A DNA stretch of 64,000 nt, from assembly GCF_018614585.1 (NCBI RefSeq), contig NZ_JAGGOI010000007.1, positions 248,001 through 312,000 of the forward strand, read 5' to 3'. A model generated the notes under the pieces. The model was not told where the DNA came from. It ran no database searches and saw only the letters and a program-made list of their open reading frames with translations. Both the position numbers and the translations under genes were made by a program. The DNA is from Streptomyces sp. ISL-1 (lineage in GTDB: Bacteria > Actinomycetota > Actinomycetes > Streptomycetales > Streptomycetaceae). Below are positions 63,745-64,000 of this stretch, in pieces (the first letter of the stretch is position 1; every line of letters begins with the position of its first letter).

Positions 63745-64000
63745 TCAGAAGTCCCACCCCTCGTCGTCCCGAACGGCGTCGGTCGCCTGCACGGCCGCGG
63801 CGGTCGCGACGAACGAGTCGCCCACCATTCCGGCCGCGAGCGTCGTGCCGTCCGCCGGGTCGATCAGCAGGAACGAGCCGGTGCGGCGGGAGTCGGCGTA
63901 CGAGTCGAGCGCGAGCGGCTCGGCGGTGCGGATGGTGACCCGGCCGATGTCATTGGCGACCAGATGCCCGGGGTTCGGGTGCTGGGAGAGGTCGTCGAGG
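63745..64000 (-). CDS. cysN: Sulfate adenylyltransferase large subunit (CysN), C-terminal part
   Basis: The last 84 residues of CysN, entering from the right edge. The fragment has NPGHLVANDIGRVTIRTAEPLALDSYADS and the closing RRTGSFLLIDPADGTTLAAGMV, the usual beta-barrel end of the GTPase subunit. With CysD it activates sulfate to adenylyl-sulfate, the first step of assimilation. The rest of the cys genes would lie to the right. The stop TGA at 63745-63747 is followed by a gap of 228 bases to the importer gene, on the same strand. Confidence 0.93.
   Translation of the reverse strand, partial: LDDLSQHPNPGHLVANDIGRVTIRTAEPLALDSYADSRRTGSFLLIDPADGTTLAAGMVGDSFVATAAAVQATDAVRDDEGWDF

Overview
The window is high-GC actinobacterial chromosome and almost certainly Streptomyces. 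Third codon positions are nearly all G or C, many genes start with GTG or TTG, and family content and order match the conserved Streptomyces core arm: thiolase, RNase D, whiI, DUF3000, hemE, the hemG-hemQ pair, a DUF692/TIGR04222 locus, murC, msrB and a cys cluster. I recall this order from S. coelicolor around SCO6027-SCO6097; I ran no search.

Region by region: 1-460 is the N-terminus of a thiolase running off the left edge, followed by RNase D and whiI, the unusual response regulator for sporulation septation, with a sigma-WhiG-like promoter. A gene-free stretch of about 0.8 kb with two kinds of tandem repeat separates whiI from DUF3000. Heme genes follow in two blocks (hemE at 4.3 kb; hemG-hemQ at 9.1-11.3 kb), with an acyltransferase, a CoA-disulfide-reductase-like flavoprotein and a DUF4349 lipoprotein between them. 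A secreted Tap-type peptidase comes next. 13.0-18.1 kb is the most interesting block: a DUF692 (MNIO) enzyme coupled to a TIGR04222 membrane protein with a periodic Cys/Gly/Ser tail, flanked by two DUF4142 proteins and a second TIGR04222 protein. It looks like a peptide- or protein-modification system.

18-35 kb holds a Pth2-like protein, an AIM24 protein, a polysaccharide deacetylase, a streptogrisin-type protease with a repeat tail, the divergent ohrR/ohr pair with a clear operator, an NCS2 permease, OsmC, ZapE, a RibD-like reductase, murC, msrB, a kinase, a peptidase and an aldo/keto reductase. 35-45 kb carries treZ, treY and treX (trehalose from glycogen-type glucan), interrupted by a GH1 beta-glucosidase, a GNAT gene and a DUF1707-FHA gene. 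45-53 kb has a SAV2148-type HEPN protein, a DnaQ-like exonuclease, a frameshifted WXG-like small gene with its partner, a phosphotransferase, and a sugar ABC importer (two permeases and a lipoprotein) followed by a broken macrolide-type glycosyltransferase. 53.7-60 kb has an MMPL exporter, a secreted subtilisin, DUF1697, another aldo/keto reductase and two overlapping small genes. The right end is a minus-strand sulfur block: cysN (partial), a sulfonate/sulfate-type ABC importer and a sirohydrochlorin chelatase that would supply siroheme for sulfite reduction.

Three gene remnants (PhoX-like, XRE antitoxin-like, glycosyltransferase) and two copies of a Streptomyces-type intergenic palindrome show local decay and repeat turnover. 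I found no tRNA, rRNA, CRISPR array, intact insertion sequence or prophage.
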